A stretch of 64,000 nt of DNA from Dactylis glomerata (GCA_007115705.1 QXEO01000340.1:574990-638989), one strand, 5' to 3'; positions 1 through 11,824 are shown, numbered from the stretch's first letter. The notes: a model not told the origin generated them from the letters alone. Program-made: numbers and translations.

Positions 1-944
1 TATTGGTGTTTATGATTGAGTTGCTGTACTGAATATTATCTTTTGTTATCTCTATGTTGTTTATGATCTTGCATGCTCTCCGTTGTTAGTAGCTATCTTG
101 GCCGAGTAGTTGCTAGTGACTCCAAGAGGGGGTATTTATGCTCGATAGTGGGTTCATGCCTCTATTTAACCTGGGGGAGTGACATAAACCTCTAAGGTTG
201 TAGATATGATGTTGCTACTAGGGAGAAAACAACATTCATATACTCAAGGGCATATGCTTTGTTTACATTACACACTTTGCTTAATGCAATTATCTGTTGT
301 TCGCAACTTAATACTTGTGGAGTTCTCGGATTGATTCGCCACAAGTGGATTATTAGTCATAGATGCAGTTGGATGGCGGTCTATGTATTTTGTTGTAATG
401 CCCAGAGTAAATCTCATAGTGATCTTCTTGACATATCACGTTTATCTTTATTCTATCAATTGCCCAACTGTAATTTGTTTACCCAGCATGTGTTATTTAT
501 CTTATGGAGAGACACCACTAGTGAACTGTGGACCCCGGTCCTATTTCCATCATATTGCTATCACCTGTTTACTTTACTCGCACTGTTTACTTTACTCGCA
601 TACTTTTACTGTTTTCCACTCGATACACTCATAACCTTTGTTTCAAGCAAACCGGTGAGATTGACAACCTCATCGCAAGTTCGGAACAAAGTACTTGGTT
701 GTGTTGTGTGCAGGTTCCACGTTTCTACTGGCCGAAGATGAGTCAACAAGTGCGCCCTTGTTGGAGTGCCATTAAGCCAGTCTGCATCACCTTCAGTCGT
801 TTGTCTCTCCTCTCCAAGATCGACATACCTTGGTTTCTTAACTGAGGGAAAACCAGCTGCTATACTCATCACACCTTCCTCTTGGGGTTCCCAACGGGCT
901 GGTCATTCACCACGCACAAGGACTGACTGTCCACTAGGCAATCA
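1..944 (+). repeat. 5' LTR of element A (partial)
   Basis: This is the 3' part of an LTR that is about 1654 bp long in its 3' copy. It ends in ...GGCAATCA. The last 50 or so bases are specific to this element and recur only at the end of its own 3' LTR. Confidence 0.9.
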
Positions 945-954
945 GCTATTTTTC

Positions 955-972
955 TGGCGCCGTTGCCAGGGA
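955..972 (+). other. Primer-binding site, tRNA-Asp type
   Basis: TGGCGCCGTTGCCAGGGA starts 10 bases after the LTR end. It matches the complement of the plant tRNA-Asp 3' end at all but one position. The same site follows the 5' LTRs of B, D and E, and C has a variant. A tRNA-Asp primer is typical of the Athila group. Confidence 0.8.
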
Positions 973-1133
973 GGAAGTTGAAGACTTCTGCGAGGGGAGT
1001 TTTTCGCACGCACATCCTTTACTTTGTTTTATTGTTTTGCTTTACTTTATTTATTTTACCTGCATCATTTTAGATCAAAAACCCAAAAAAATTAGAATCC
1101 TTGGTAGTTGTTATTTCTTTACTTTAGTTCATC

Positions 1134-1718
1134 ATGTTGATCCCTAAGTACGTTCTAGAGGACCTCTCAGTAGGTAGCGGTTCGATTATTGGCAAAAGTA
1201 ACATTGAGGAGTTCTTTAACCACATTAGTATGCATGAGGAAGTTGAGGAAAAATCTTTGGTTGAGCTAGCTTCTAGTATTGAAGTTGCTTCTGCTTATTT
1301 GATTCACATGTTGGAAACAAGGTTTGCTAGTATTAATCCTTTTATGCAATATATGTTCCTTAAGCTTCATGAAATTGAAGATCCTGAAAAGAAAGCTTTT
1401 ATTTTGGAAACTTTGCGCATAGAATTTAGAGATGTTGCAATTGAGGCTAGGAAAGTTTTTAAGAAGTTTAATAAGCTTGGCTCGCCTGTTGAAATTGTTG
1501 GTACACCCAACGAAGATTCTAGATTGCCAATACCTTGTAAGCTTGTAGGAATTCATAATGCCTTGGTAGCTAATACTAGTTGGATTTGTCCTGAAAATCT
1601 TTTTGATGAAAATAGTGTACCAAAGCGTGACTACAAGGGATATTCAAAACCTCAATTGGATAGTATTCATTTCTTTATTCCTATAGTGGATCCGGATCCC
1701 CCTTTCATCATTACTTGA
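1134..1718 (+). CDS. Element A ORF, 194 aa, unknown function
   Basis: This is the only sizeable ORF in the internal region of element A. I do not recognise the protein. It is not Gag, protease or polymerase: it shows none of the Athila Gag landmarks seen in element D and no DxGA protease motif. It looks largely helical and charged, with SGSIIGKSNIEEFF near residue 20 and no obvious membrane segment. A broken homologue lies in element B (25106-25700) and a 3' remnant in element C (28873-29043), so it belongs to the family. The ATG lies about 180 bases after the primer site, at the same place as the gag start in element D, and the ORF ends in the same TGATTCGC context as gag-protease there. It appears to be an alternative coding module in a shared LTR chassis. 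Confidence 0.7.
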   Translation: MLIPKYVLEDLSVGSGSIIGKSNIEEFFNHISMHEEVEEKSLVELASSIEVASAYLIHMLETRFASINPFMQYMFLKLHEIEDPEKKAFILETLRIEFRDVAIEARKVFKKFNKLGSPVEIVGTPNEDSRLPIPCKLVGIHNALVANTSWICPENLFDENSVPKRDYKGYSKPQLDSIHFFIPIVDPDPPFIIT

Positions 1719-4655
1719 TTCGCAATTTTCTGCGCCTAGCTCAAAGGCGTTAAAGAAAAGCACTCTTGGGAGATAACCCAATGTTTTTATTTTTAGTACT
1801 TTTTCTTTTATTTGAGTCTTGGAGGTCATTACTACTGTAATGACCACTCCTTATCTTGTTTATTTTGTTTTTATGCCAAGAGAAGCCTCTAATTCGAGTG
1901 AGGTAAGGATTTGGGGACGTTGCTGTCCTGAAACTGTTTTCGGTGCTGCACCGTAAAAATTCGTATAAATTCTCTGTATATCTTTCGGACCTGCGATTTC
2001 TTGTGCATATGCCCCAGGTTATATCCAAACTTTCGTTAGTTGACCACTTTTTTATTTGAGCAACAGAAAACCCCTCAAAAATTCGACCTTTGTCAGCTGT
2101 TCAGTTTTGACAGATTTCTGCCAATATTTGTGTTTGCCACTCTATCGCTTTCTTTTGAGTTCTTTTGATCACGGAACTTTTGGGGAGGTTGCTACAGTAG
2201 TATTTGCTATATATGTGGTGGTTTTGGGTGGAAACCTGAAGCAAAAAGAGGTTGATTATATGTTATGCTTGCACTAATGTTGCTAATAGAATTGTGTTTA
2301 GTTTTGTATGAAGGAAGTTTTCAAGTGTAGGGATTGGAGAATGATGAGATGAGTTGAGGAATGGACAAAAGCTCAAGCTTGGGGATGCCCATTCATCACC
2401 CCAAGAAATATCCAAGAAGTACAAGCGTCAAAGCTTGGGGATGCCCCCGAGGCACCCCTTCTTCATCGGCAAAAATCAGGTCACCTTTCAAGACACTATA
2501 TTTTTATTGCTTCATGCACTATGTGTTTTTCTTGGAGCGTCAGTTGTTTTAGTTTTCTTAGTTAGTTTAGTTTGTTTGTTTGCAGCAATAAATGGTTGGA
2601 CCCCAACAAATTTCTTTTGGAGAAGTTGCCTTGCTTTTCATTTGCCAAGAACACTCCGTTTTTCACTCTTACAATTTCACCGAGTGTTCTTCTTTTTCTG
2701 CTACTGCTTTTGGTTTTCATTTTCGCCTTGATTTGTGTTCAGACCTTGTCATATATTTTCATCAAGGTGTATTTTTGCCTCTGATCTTTATTGGTTTTCA
2801 TCAAAAGAGGTCTCTAAAAAAATTACAAATGGTGTTGGAAAAGAGAAAAAGCTTTATGCAAAAAAGTGGTACAAGAAGGAGCTTGTGTAGACTGCGGCTT
2901 AGGCTTTTTCATGTCATGCTTGATGTCTTTTTGATAGTATGCTTAGTGGTTTTTCTGTAGCATGACTTGTCTCAAATAACTGAGATTGCTTAATGAGCCT
3001 TTGAAAAAATCATGCGTTGTTTTTATTGTATGGAAGCATTATTTTGGTTTTCTCCTTGATGCTTTATTTGGGTTGACTTGGCGTATGCTCACACATGTTA
3101 GACTCTTACAAAGTCGCCAATAGCCACTATGATCATTTAGTTTTTGACTTTTGATGCCATCTTATGCTTCTTTTAATGTCGCTTTGTCGCTTTGCATGAT
3201 TATGGCCATTATTGCTCTCTTAATTGGTCGCTCCCAGTCTTTTGCTAGCCCTCGCCTTGTACTGAGTATGAGCTCTACTCGTGCATCCAACTCCTAAAAG
3301 CCAAAGTTTTCCATTGTGTCCACCATACATACCTACTAGCAATTTGCTATTCCAAGTAAATTTGACTTGCTTTTATTTTCTCTTCAAATTAAACTCTTAC
3401 CAGTGTTATGCGAAATTCGGTCAGTAAAGCTCTCACGAACCGGAAGGCACACTTTACTTTTTCCTGTTCTTAAAAATTTGACATTGTGGTCTCTTATGTT
3501 GAGTTCTTATGCTTGCAAGTTGTAAGTTGGAGACTAGCCCAGCCATGCAGTCATGGGCAAGCTTTCCACATTGCACTTCTTATTTGAGTTGATATCGTGA
3601 TCTTTTGTTTATGGATGCCCGCGGTGTGAAATGAATTGGGAATCTTGTGGGGATCATGGAGTTTTTATATGTGTTAGGGAAACGCCGGGCCGCCAATCTA
3701 AGCCATGCATAATTCATGGTGGAAATTTGCAGCATACCCATGGTGAACATTCGACGACGCATCTCACAATAAAAAGCTAAACAAAAGGCAAATAAAAGAG
3801 ATGTCGAGGTGTTCATTGTCTGCTTGTCCTGTCATTTTGGTGTGGGCTTGTTCCATGTCATCGGGCACGGAGGTACCCCATTGGCGGTTCTCAATGATAT
3901 GCATATATTTACAATGACAAGAGCCTTGCTTGGGACTCTAAGTAAAGTAGCATGAGGTTTGGGTACTCGTATTCACGGGGCACGAGGTTTTCAACTTATG
4001 ATTTGTCAAGCATATGCATCATAATTGTTCTCGCATTAACTTTAACCATTCAAGATGCTTATGATGGGGGCAATGAGAGCTCAAAGCCGGTAAGTACCAT
4101 AATTTTTGAAGGTTATAAAACTTGCAATCACTGCTTCCCTCTGCGAAGGGCCTTTCTTCTACTTTTATGTTGAGTCACCACCTTCTATCTTTATGCACCA
4201 TTAAGAGAGCATAGTTGTCATTCTTAGTATAATGTGCATTGTCCCAAAGTTTTCATTGATTGATTCATATTGTTGGTTTCACTTGTTCTTAAATTATTTG
4301 TATCTAGTCGCCCTCTTAAACTTGAAGGTGTCCTATGCATTTATGTTTTGCTCTCTTTGAAGGACAAGCTGAAAACCATTTGTATGTTTTTCCTTATGAT
4401 TTGAACACATGTTTGACTTTCATTGTTTCATTCTCATGATCTTTTGTTTGTGTTCATTTGCATGTTTACAACATGGTTGCTAAGTTCTTATTGTCAAGAT
4501 TATATCTTCATGCCCATGTTTTAAGTTCTTATGATCCCAGCTCACAAATGCTTACATATATGATCAAGATTGTGTAGGTGCATGTCACCTAAAAAATTAT
4601 TCTTTGTTATCACTTACCTACTCGAGGACGAGCAGGAGTTAAGCTTGGGGATGCT
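1719..4655 (+). other. Element A non-coding 3' internal region with polypurine tract
   Basis: About 2.9 kb without a credible ORF, closely matching 43146-46083 of element D and present in interrupted form in B and C. It ends in the polypurine tract AAGCTTGGGGATGC (4641-4654), one base before the 3' LTR. Conservation of a long non-coding stretch across copies with different coding modules suggests cis functions such as packaging or reverse-transcription signals, but this is inference. Confidence 0.75.
2375..2444 (+). repeat. Internal polypurine-tract-like pair, element A
   Basis: AAGCTTGGGGATGC occurs at 2375-2388 and again at 2431-2444. It is identical to the 14 bases at 4641-4654 that prime the 3' LTR. 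Elements B, C and D have the same pair at matching positions. Confidence 0.85.
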
Positions 4656-6309
4656 TGATATGTCTTCAACGTATCTATAATTTTTGATGCTCCATGCTTG
4701 TTTTTACACCATTTTTGCCTACTGTTTCGTTACACTTAGTGGCACTTTTATGCATTTTCCGGAACTAACCTATTAACAAGTTGCCACAGTGCCAGTTCCC
4801 TGTTTTCTGCTGTTTTTCTGTTTCAGAAGTGATACACAGGAAATATTCTCGGAATTGGACGAAACAAGTTCCTGAAGTCTTATTTTACCCAAAAGCTTCC
4901 AGAGATCCGAAGGAGAGAAGGAGAGGGGCCACCAGGGGCCCACACGCCTGGCTGGCGCGGCCAGCCCCTGGCCCGCGCCACCATGGTGTGAGGCCGCCTG
5001 GTCCCTCCTCTGACATCGCCCCTTCGCCTATAAAGACCCCCCGACGGGAAAAACCTAAGTACCCGATCAATTTTCCAGAACACATCGCGATCCGCCGCCG
5101 CCGTCGACCCGAAGATCGGGAGGGTCCAGAAGCTCTTCCCGGCACCCTGCCGGAGAGGGGAATCGCCACCGGAGGTCTTCTTCATCGCCATGCTTGCCTC
5201 CGGAGCGATGAGTGAGTAGTCTACCTTGGACTATGGGTCCATAGCAGTAGCTAGATGGTTGTCTTCTCCACCATGTGCTTCATGTTTAGATCTCATGAGC
5301 TGCCCTACATGATTGAGATCACCGTTATGTAATTCTACATGTTTGGTTTGTTGGGATCCGATGAATATTGGTGTTTATGATTGAGTTGCTGTACTGAATA
5401 TTATCTTTTGTTATCTCTATGTTGTTTATGATCTTGCATGCTCTCCGTTGTTAGTAGCTATCTTGGCCGAGTAGTTGCTAGTGACTCCAAGAGGGGGTAT
5501 TTATGCTCGATAGTGGGTTCATGCCTCTATTTAACCTGGGGGAGTGACAGAAACCTCTAAGGTTGTAGATGTGCTGTTGCTACTAGGGAGAAAACAACAT
5601 TCATATGCTCAAGGGCATATGCTTTGTTTACATTACACACTTTGCTTAATGCAATTATCTGTTGTTCGCAACTTAATACTTGTGGAGTTCTCGGATTGAT
5701 TCGCCACAAGTGGATTATTAGTCATAGATGCAGTTGGATGGCGGTCTATGTATTTTGTTGTAATGCCCAGAGTAAATCTCATAGTGATCTTCTTGACATA
5801 TCACGTTTATCTTTATTCTATCAATTGCCCAACTATAATTTGTTTACCCAGCATGTGTTATTTATCTTATGGAGAGACACCACTAGTGAACTGTGGACCC
5901 CGGTCCTATTTCCATCATATTGCTATCACCTGTTTACTTTACTCGCACTGTTTACTTTACTCGCATACTTTTACTGTTTTCCACACGATACACTCATAAC
6001 CTTTGTTTCAAGCAAACCGGTGAGATTGACAACCTCATCGCAAGTTCGGAACAAAGTACTTGGTTGTGTTGTGTGCAGGTTCCGCGTTGCTACTGGCCGA
6101 AGATGAGTCAACAAGTGCGCCCTTGTTGGAGTGCTATTATGCCAGTCTGCATCACCTTTAGTCGTTTGTCTCTCCTCTCCAAGATCGACATACCTTGGTT
6201 TCTTAACTGAGGGAAAACCAGCTGCTATACTCATCACACCTTCCTCTTGGGGTTCCCAACGGGCTGGTCATTCACCATGCACAAGGACTGACTGTCCACT
6301 AGGCAATCA
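4656..6309 (+). repeat. 3' LTR of element A
   Basis: 1654 bp, starting TGATATGTCTTC and ending GGCAATCA. It contains a promoter-like TATAAA at 5029-5034 downstream of a GC-rich stretch. Several ORFs of 80-160 codons are open in all LTR copies but are non-coding in character. Confidence 0.92.
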
Positions 6310-6636
6310 CACGCGATCCTCGGACGACCCGCGTTTTCGCGATTCATGGCAGTGCCTCACTATACATATTTGGTACTTAAAATGCCAGGACCAAGAGGAA
6401 TAATTACAGTAAAAGGAAGTTTTGAAGTTTCAGATCTCTGCGATAGGGAGTTCCATAAGATGGCGCAAAACTTTGGCTTGATAGCCAACTATGCAGAGAA
6501 GGCAAAAAGCACGACTACAGAAGGCGTCAAGCTACTCGAAGGACGTGCTGCGGAGCCCGAAACAAAGAAATCACGAGTAGAAGCATCAGGAGAAGATAAA
6601 GACACAGGAGAAGAGGAGAAAGCCATGACGGCATAA
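6310..6636 (+). pseudogene. Protease C-terminal fragment of a Tat-like polyprotein
   Basis: From the first base after element A the frame is open and begins HAILGRPAFSRFMAVPHYT, the conserved tail of gypsy aspartic proteases (the ILGRP motif), followed by LKMPGPRGIITV. The catalytic DxGA motif must lie left of element A. The frame stays open for about 108 codons and ends at a stop in a charged E/K-rich segment instead of continuing into reverse transcriptase. The apparent ATG at 6346 is an internal methionine, not a start. Confidence 0.85.
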
Positions 6637-6931
6637 GCATCAAAAACAAAAAAAGTAGGGTAGAAGAGTAAGGCTGTCAAAGCCACGAGTTATACCAGGG
6701 GCAATGCCCTCTAGATCCAGAACATAGGTCACAGGCCGGATCTTTTGGGTCACCCCATGTATCTTACATTGCAAGTATAATAAAGACAAAACGTTCCTCA
6801 TGTTTGAGCTTACGAGTCTTTCAAAGAGAAAATGCGGCAAACGCACGAATCATACAATAACGCTTTGAGAACAAATTTTCGACATAAAGTCGCGAAATAA
6901 GATACTCTCGCGTTCCACATATATAAAAATA

Positions 6932-9453
6932 TTACAATAATGGGTTATCAGAATCATCTACGCCTAAGGGATCTAAATAGTGGTACTCGCGAAAAAATGC
7001 AGCATCCGCTTCCAGCAGCCTAGCTACGAGCCTTCGAGCAGGTTGCAGCGTGCTCTCCATATGTACTCGAAGGCTAGCTCCACCTGGAGCCAAACTCAGG
7101 GACATAGAGCTATAATTAAGCTTCGGGTGCCACTTGCGTATCCACCTGAGAGCAAAATTGGCACCTGCCACTAAGTTCAGCTCTATCAATCTATGAATAC
7201 GGTGGCTGGATCTGAAAGTATCAAGAAGAAGCGGGAAAGTTGCAGGCAGAGGATTGCGAGGTAGCATAACAGAGTGCATAGTTGTAAGAGCTCGTCGGCA
7301 ACCATCAACTGACTCGCCAATATGTTGGGCACGGTCCTGAAGCAGTACAATGGCACTCCGACGCCGAGGATCAGACCACAAAGTCTCAAAGCCTGCCGAC
7401 ATTCTCTCCAAAGCCGCATTTCGCTTGGTAACCCGACAATCTTCAGCAGCGAAATCCAGACAAGTGCCTATGATGGCAAGGGATGTCACAAAAACAGCAG
7501 TGAAGAAACAGGGAAAAGGGAAGTCGAAAGAAAACTTACATCGCAACATCTCGCAAGCAGACTCGACAATGCCAAGAATAAAAGACTCACATTCTTCATT
7601 ATGGACAATCTTCGCCGTCAAACTGGAAACTTTTTCATCAAGAGAAGATATTTGCTTCAGATAACCACAAGCTTTACTAGCTTTGCTCACAGCCATCTGT
7701 GCTTGACGTTTAGCCAAAGTCAGGCGAGACTCAAGATCAGAAATCCTTGAAGATTACTCGGCACACTGATTACATCGGCTAGGAGGCAACGCAATCGTCG
7801 AACCGAACGTGCGGGCAGCAGAAGGAGCAGGTCCGCCAGTCAAAGGATCATTGATATGCATCGACTGAAAGTCAAAAGAAAAAAAGAGGAGAAACATTTC
7901 AGAAAGACAAGCGCAAGACTTCATGAGAAGGAAATGTATTTACATAAGTGCAAAACCCTTTGACTAAGATTCTCGGGTTGCACGTGACTACAAGTTTTTA
8001 CATTCAAAAGGATAAATGGAAAACTACAAGAAGGCCGAGTCTACGCCACCTCAGCATTTCGCTCCATAGCAGAAGAAGGCATGATAAATTCCTCGCCAAC
8101 AGTTGACGGAGGCGCAGGGCTTTCCGCCGCTGGAGGAGGCGCAGCAGATGTCACGGAGGCTGCTGAAGGAGAAATAATCGCCACCAGCGCAGGCGCCAAC
8201 TTCTTCGCCTTCTCGAAGAAAGTCTTCATCTCATCGCGGGTGCGGCCATGGGAAGAGTTCACCTTCTCCCAGTCGAAGTCCGCACCATGGGCAAAAGAAA
8301 GTGCAATAGCACCCCCAGCACCACGCTTCAAAGAGAGCCCCTTAAGCTAGAGGGTGGGGTCTTCAGTTGTATCAAAAGCCTTGGCAAGCTTGCCCAAGTT
8401 GTCCTTCGGAACTTCTGCCTTCTTCTTCGGCCACAACCCGACGAACAGCCGTGATAGAACGCGGCTAACTAACTCAAGAGTCTCCTGGATAGATATCCAG
8501 TTTGCCTCGAGTAGGTTAACCGCAGTCATCAGAGGATCATCGTCCGGTTGCAGGGACGATGAAGATACCCCGGTAAATCCTGCACAATAAAATAAGATAG
8601 AAGAGAAAAGGAAAGAAAAGTGTCAACAAGAACAACAGTGCAAACAGAAGTCGAAATAGAAGACAAGGCGAAGTACTTACCTTCAGCAGTAGTAGACATT
8701 GTGCGAAGACGCTCTACCACGGCTTGCTCTCGCTGAGCATGCTCCTTGTTGGCATCAGCTAAAGCTTTTTCAGCTTTCTTCGCCTTACCAAGTGCAGATT
8801 TCTGCGACTTCTCAGCGTTTTCTTTAGCAGCGGCCGCAACATCATAAGCTTTCTGTGAAGCACTAAGCTCCGCCTCCAGCGACGCATTCCGAGCATTGGC
8901 TGTTGCTAGAGCAGCTATAGAAGAAGACGAAAATGAGTCAGATCAACAATAAAGGATAAGCACAGAAGAAAAGTAATGCCTGGATGTCAAAAGTGTACCT
9001 TCGGATGGCAAAGGAAAATTTGAGGTACTGCGCCTCAGGGCGCACAGAGACAATGGCTCCGCCCAATTCAGGCTTTCTAGCCAGAGCTACATTGGGGCGA
9101 AGCCGAAAGATTGACCTCCAGAGAAGAAAGTGGGGCTCAATGCCCAAGAATGACTCGCAGAGAGTCACGAAACAAGCAATGTGCAGAAGGGAATTCGGTG
9201 TGAGCTGGTGGAGCTGCACACCGTAGACAAAGAGAAGCCCACGGAGAAACTCGTGGGCAGGAAGAGAAAGGCCGCGGAGGAGGAAGGCAAGGAACATTAC
9301 CCGATAACCGCTCGGGGGCTCCGGGATCCGCTCAGTGCTTGGAAACTTGATGGAATCCTGGGCAGAGATAAGGCCGTCCGCCCTGGCTTTCTCCACCTCC
9401 TTCTTCGTGATGGCGGAGCGCACCCAGCTGGTGGTAGAAGAGGACTTGGCCAT
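6932..9453 (-). pseudogene. Spliced antisense gene of the Tat-like element (Transposase_28-type), broken
   Basis: Runs opposite to the element's own polyprotein. Exon 1 (about 9453-8999) encodes MAKSSSTT... and a block I recognise as the putative gypsy-type transposon domain (Transposase_28, PF04195), with GYRVMFLAFLLRGLSLPAHE. A GT donor at 8998 leads to exon 2 (8914-8681), an Ala/Lys/Glu-rich coiled coil. A GT donor at 8680 leads to exon 3 (8579-8041), with the segment LFVGLWPKKKAEVP. A C-terminal part (7717-6932, with another possible intron) contains IVHNEECESFILGIVESACEM and ends FFREYHYLDPLGVDD. Breaks: an in-frame TAG near 8347 and a TAA near 7757. Known relatives have this order in one protein; the function is unknown. 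Confidence 0.75.
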
Positions 9454-10084
9454 GGTGTTCTTGTTGGCTAGGTGTTTCACGCGCATCTAAATGCGGTGCG
9501 CTTGGGGGCTATGCACGAGAGGAGGAGGAAGAAGAGATCAGCAATAGAGGCGGCGGAGAGGACGAGCTGGTAAACAGTAAAATCCCCCACTACGCCCCTT
9601 ATATACCTTCTGGGAGAAGGATCGTGGGCTGAGGTGTGGCGCACGGAGCGGAAACGGCAGCCCACTAACGGTCAAAAATTGCGAAAATTACAGTGCTACC
9701 CATAAAACGGTTCGCACTCATATAGAGGGACGTACTCATTGACGTCATAAAGAAGATGATATAAGAAAGAAGAAGAATGGCGCCGGCAAGTGCAAAATTT
9801 ATAGATAAAATTATATGTGAAGGATTTTTGATTATAGCCTTGGGGGCTACTACTTTCAAGAATATTGAATGCAACTTTTAACTGGAGTGATGGACGCGTA
9901 TTCGACGACAGGATATCATCAAAGTATCTCGAGTTGAAGTATGATGGACTACACTATATTTTGAGCCTATACTCGAAAAAGTCTTTTTCGACTATAGCCT
10001 CGGGGGCTACTCCCATCGGGAGCGCTGTGCGCGCACCCGACGACGTTTCTTGGTAAAGCATTAGAGTTTGAAGAAGTGCAGGAG

Positions 10085-11038
10085 TGTTACTCCCATCGGG
10101 AGCGAGGTTTATGGTTGTTAAAACCCGAATATTTTCAGTCAAAATTTGATTGCGACATAAAGATTCTCGAGTTACGTTATCGCAACGCAACTCGAATACC
10201 GTGACTTGTCACGAAGGTAAGACCCCGGGATCCGTCCTGTGTGGCCTGGTATACGCACATGGATGCGCTCTGCTGGTATGTATCTGTGTCTACGACGCGA
10301 AGTTAATCCTGGTGGACGCACTGGGTACCCTGAGAATCTCTGGGATTCATTCTTTGTAAGTCCTAAATGCGGCAAAAGAATGGATTTGACCGGTATCCCA
10401 AATTCAAGTCCAAGGGGATTGAATTTGAAGTAGGTGACAAGTATCTGTTCCGGCAGTTAACTGACCTCTTGATCCATCAGAGTTGTCAGGCTTGTTCATC
10501 AAAACCCCTTGCAGAAAATTATCATGAAAGTAAGTCGAAAGACCAAGTCGAAGATTTGAAGATATGAAGAAATCGAAGAATTGATCAAGTCAAAGATTTG
10601 AAGATTAGAGATTCAACCCGAATTTGTAAATCTGGTAGAATCTCAGGGTATAGTTAATAGATCCCGTTAGTTGAGTACCCCTGAGGCCCGTTAAGCTAAG
10701 GCCCAATTGTAATGATAGTCGAATACGAGTTCCTACCGTATGTCGATATTGTAATCTGTATCGGACCCTACCCGATCCTCGAGACCTGGCCACCTATATA
10801 TAGGGGCCAGGAGGGGACGGTGTAGGGCAGATTGAAAGCAAGCCAGGTTGAACACCCAAGTTTACTTTCGATATACACTTATTTCGACTAACCTTTACCT
10901 TCGAGTTCATCCGACGCCCTATTCCCCCGATCCTAAGTCCTTCATCTAGGACATTTGTCGAGTTAACCCTCGTCACTTGGTAACTCTTGACATACGCCGC
11001 GTCCATCGGGTCCTAACTTCACTGCTCAACAACAACCA
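10085..11038 (+). repeat. Probable 3' LTR of the Tat-like element
   Basis: Starts at a TGTTAC after a purine-rich stretch and ends near AACAACCA. A TATA box (CTATATATAGGG, about 10793-10804) sits about 235 bases before the end. Upstream, the motif CYYGGGGGCTAY recurs three times (about 9506, 9840, 10000), as in other grass Tat elements near the polypurine tract. An alternative start is TGTCACG near 10207. Without the 5' LTR the ends cannot be fixed. Confidence 0.5.
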
Positions 11039-11540
11039 TAGATTTGGTGGAAACACATGCACAATTGATCCATCTTAATATTATATAAAAATTGCACAAT
11101 TCAAATTATTCACATACACATATATCACACGTTTAGGAAAACACACATCATACATTCATCCAACATAAACAAAATTATCTATGTGCTTTTCCACTTACGT
11201 GCAGCAACTTCCTCCAAGAATCCTCTAGAAGTCAATATAGATCTCATAGGTATTTCATCTAAAATAAACTGCATTGTCATTAGAAGGCAACATAAAGGAA
11301 CCACAAATCCTAGATCGAGTAGAGCTTGATGGTGATCTGTGGTGGGTTCAAGGCTTATGTGGCTTGAGTACTAGTTTTGTTCTCTTTGCCCTTGATTTTG
11401 GGTCCTTTAAAGGTGAAGTGGTATCTCTCATTTATGAATTATGATGACATTTGGGAAAAGAGAGGATGGCTAGTAATCCATCACATTGTTTTGGAACTTG
11501 AGATCATGGTTGGGGGTGTCTTCATGTAGTTCCCTTTGTT

Positions 11541-11824
11541 GTTCTCCTCCCTGATCCTTATTTGTCTTCCTATTTATCTAGATTCATATTCTTGCCTCTC
11601 TCCTCAGTAAGTTGGCATAGAGGAATGCTCCTAGGGTGTAGATGTCATCCAAGTCGGGAGGCATGGTTCCAACCGAGAAACTGTTCTCCTCCCTAATCCT
11701 TATTTGTCTTCCTATTTATCTAGATTCATCTTCTCGCCTCTCTCCTTAGTAAGTTCGCATAGAGGAATGCTCCTACGGTGTAGATGTCATCCTAGTCGGG
11801 AGGCATGGTTACAACCGAGAAACT
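11541..11824. repeat. Tandem duplication, two units of 142 bp
   Basis: GTTCTCCTCCCTGATCC at 11541 recurs as GTTCTCCTCCCTAATCC at 11683. The following 142 bases match with only a few differences. Confidence 0.9.

Larger units (their letters stand above)
1..6309 (+). mobile_element. Element A: non-autonomous Athila-like LTR retrotransposon, 5' end outside window
   Basis: The window opens inside the 5' LTR. The last 944 bases of this LTR (1-944) match the last 944 bases of the 3' LTR (5366-6309), with about 12 differences counted by eye (about 1.3%). This suggests a recent insertion. A tRNA-Asp-type primer site follows at 955, then one ORF (1134-1718), about 2.9 kb of non-coding sequence, a polypurine tract (4641-4654) and the 3' LTR. 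There is no gag, protease, reverse transcriptase or integrase, so mobility would depend on proteins from another element. The right flank begins CACGC and lies in the protease frame of a Tat-like element. The left flank and TSD are not visible. Confidence 0.9.
6310..11038 (+). mobile_element. Tat-like gypsy element, interrupted by element A, lacking RT and integrase
   Basis: The sequence right of element A reads as the end of a retroviral-type protease, then jumps to an antisense gene on the minus strand, and ends in an LTR-like region with a TATA box. Tat-group elements of grasses often carry an antisense gene of this kind next to the 3' LTR. No reverse transcriptase, RNase H or integrase lies between 6637 and 6932, so this copy is deleted or belongs to a non-autonomous family. 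The left half should lie beyond the window, on the other side of element A. The exact right end is uncertain. Confidence 0.75.

Noticed and set aside
259..741. 160-codon ORF in the LTR, repeated in other LTR copies (for example 5624-6106, 47163-47645)
   Set aside because: It lies in LTR sequence downstream of the TATA box, varies in start and length between copies, overlaps other open frames and has no domain. Its repetition only reflects LTR homology.
4781..5215. 144-codon ORF around the LTR TATA region
   Set aside because: It spans the promoter and GC-rich part of the LTR, changes frame and length between LTR copies and has no domain.
7322..7750. Plus-strand ORFs between 6980 and 7750
   Set aside because: Shadows of the minus-strand antisense gene, which carries the recognisable sequence.
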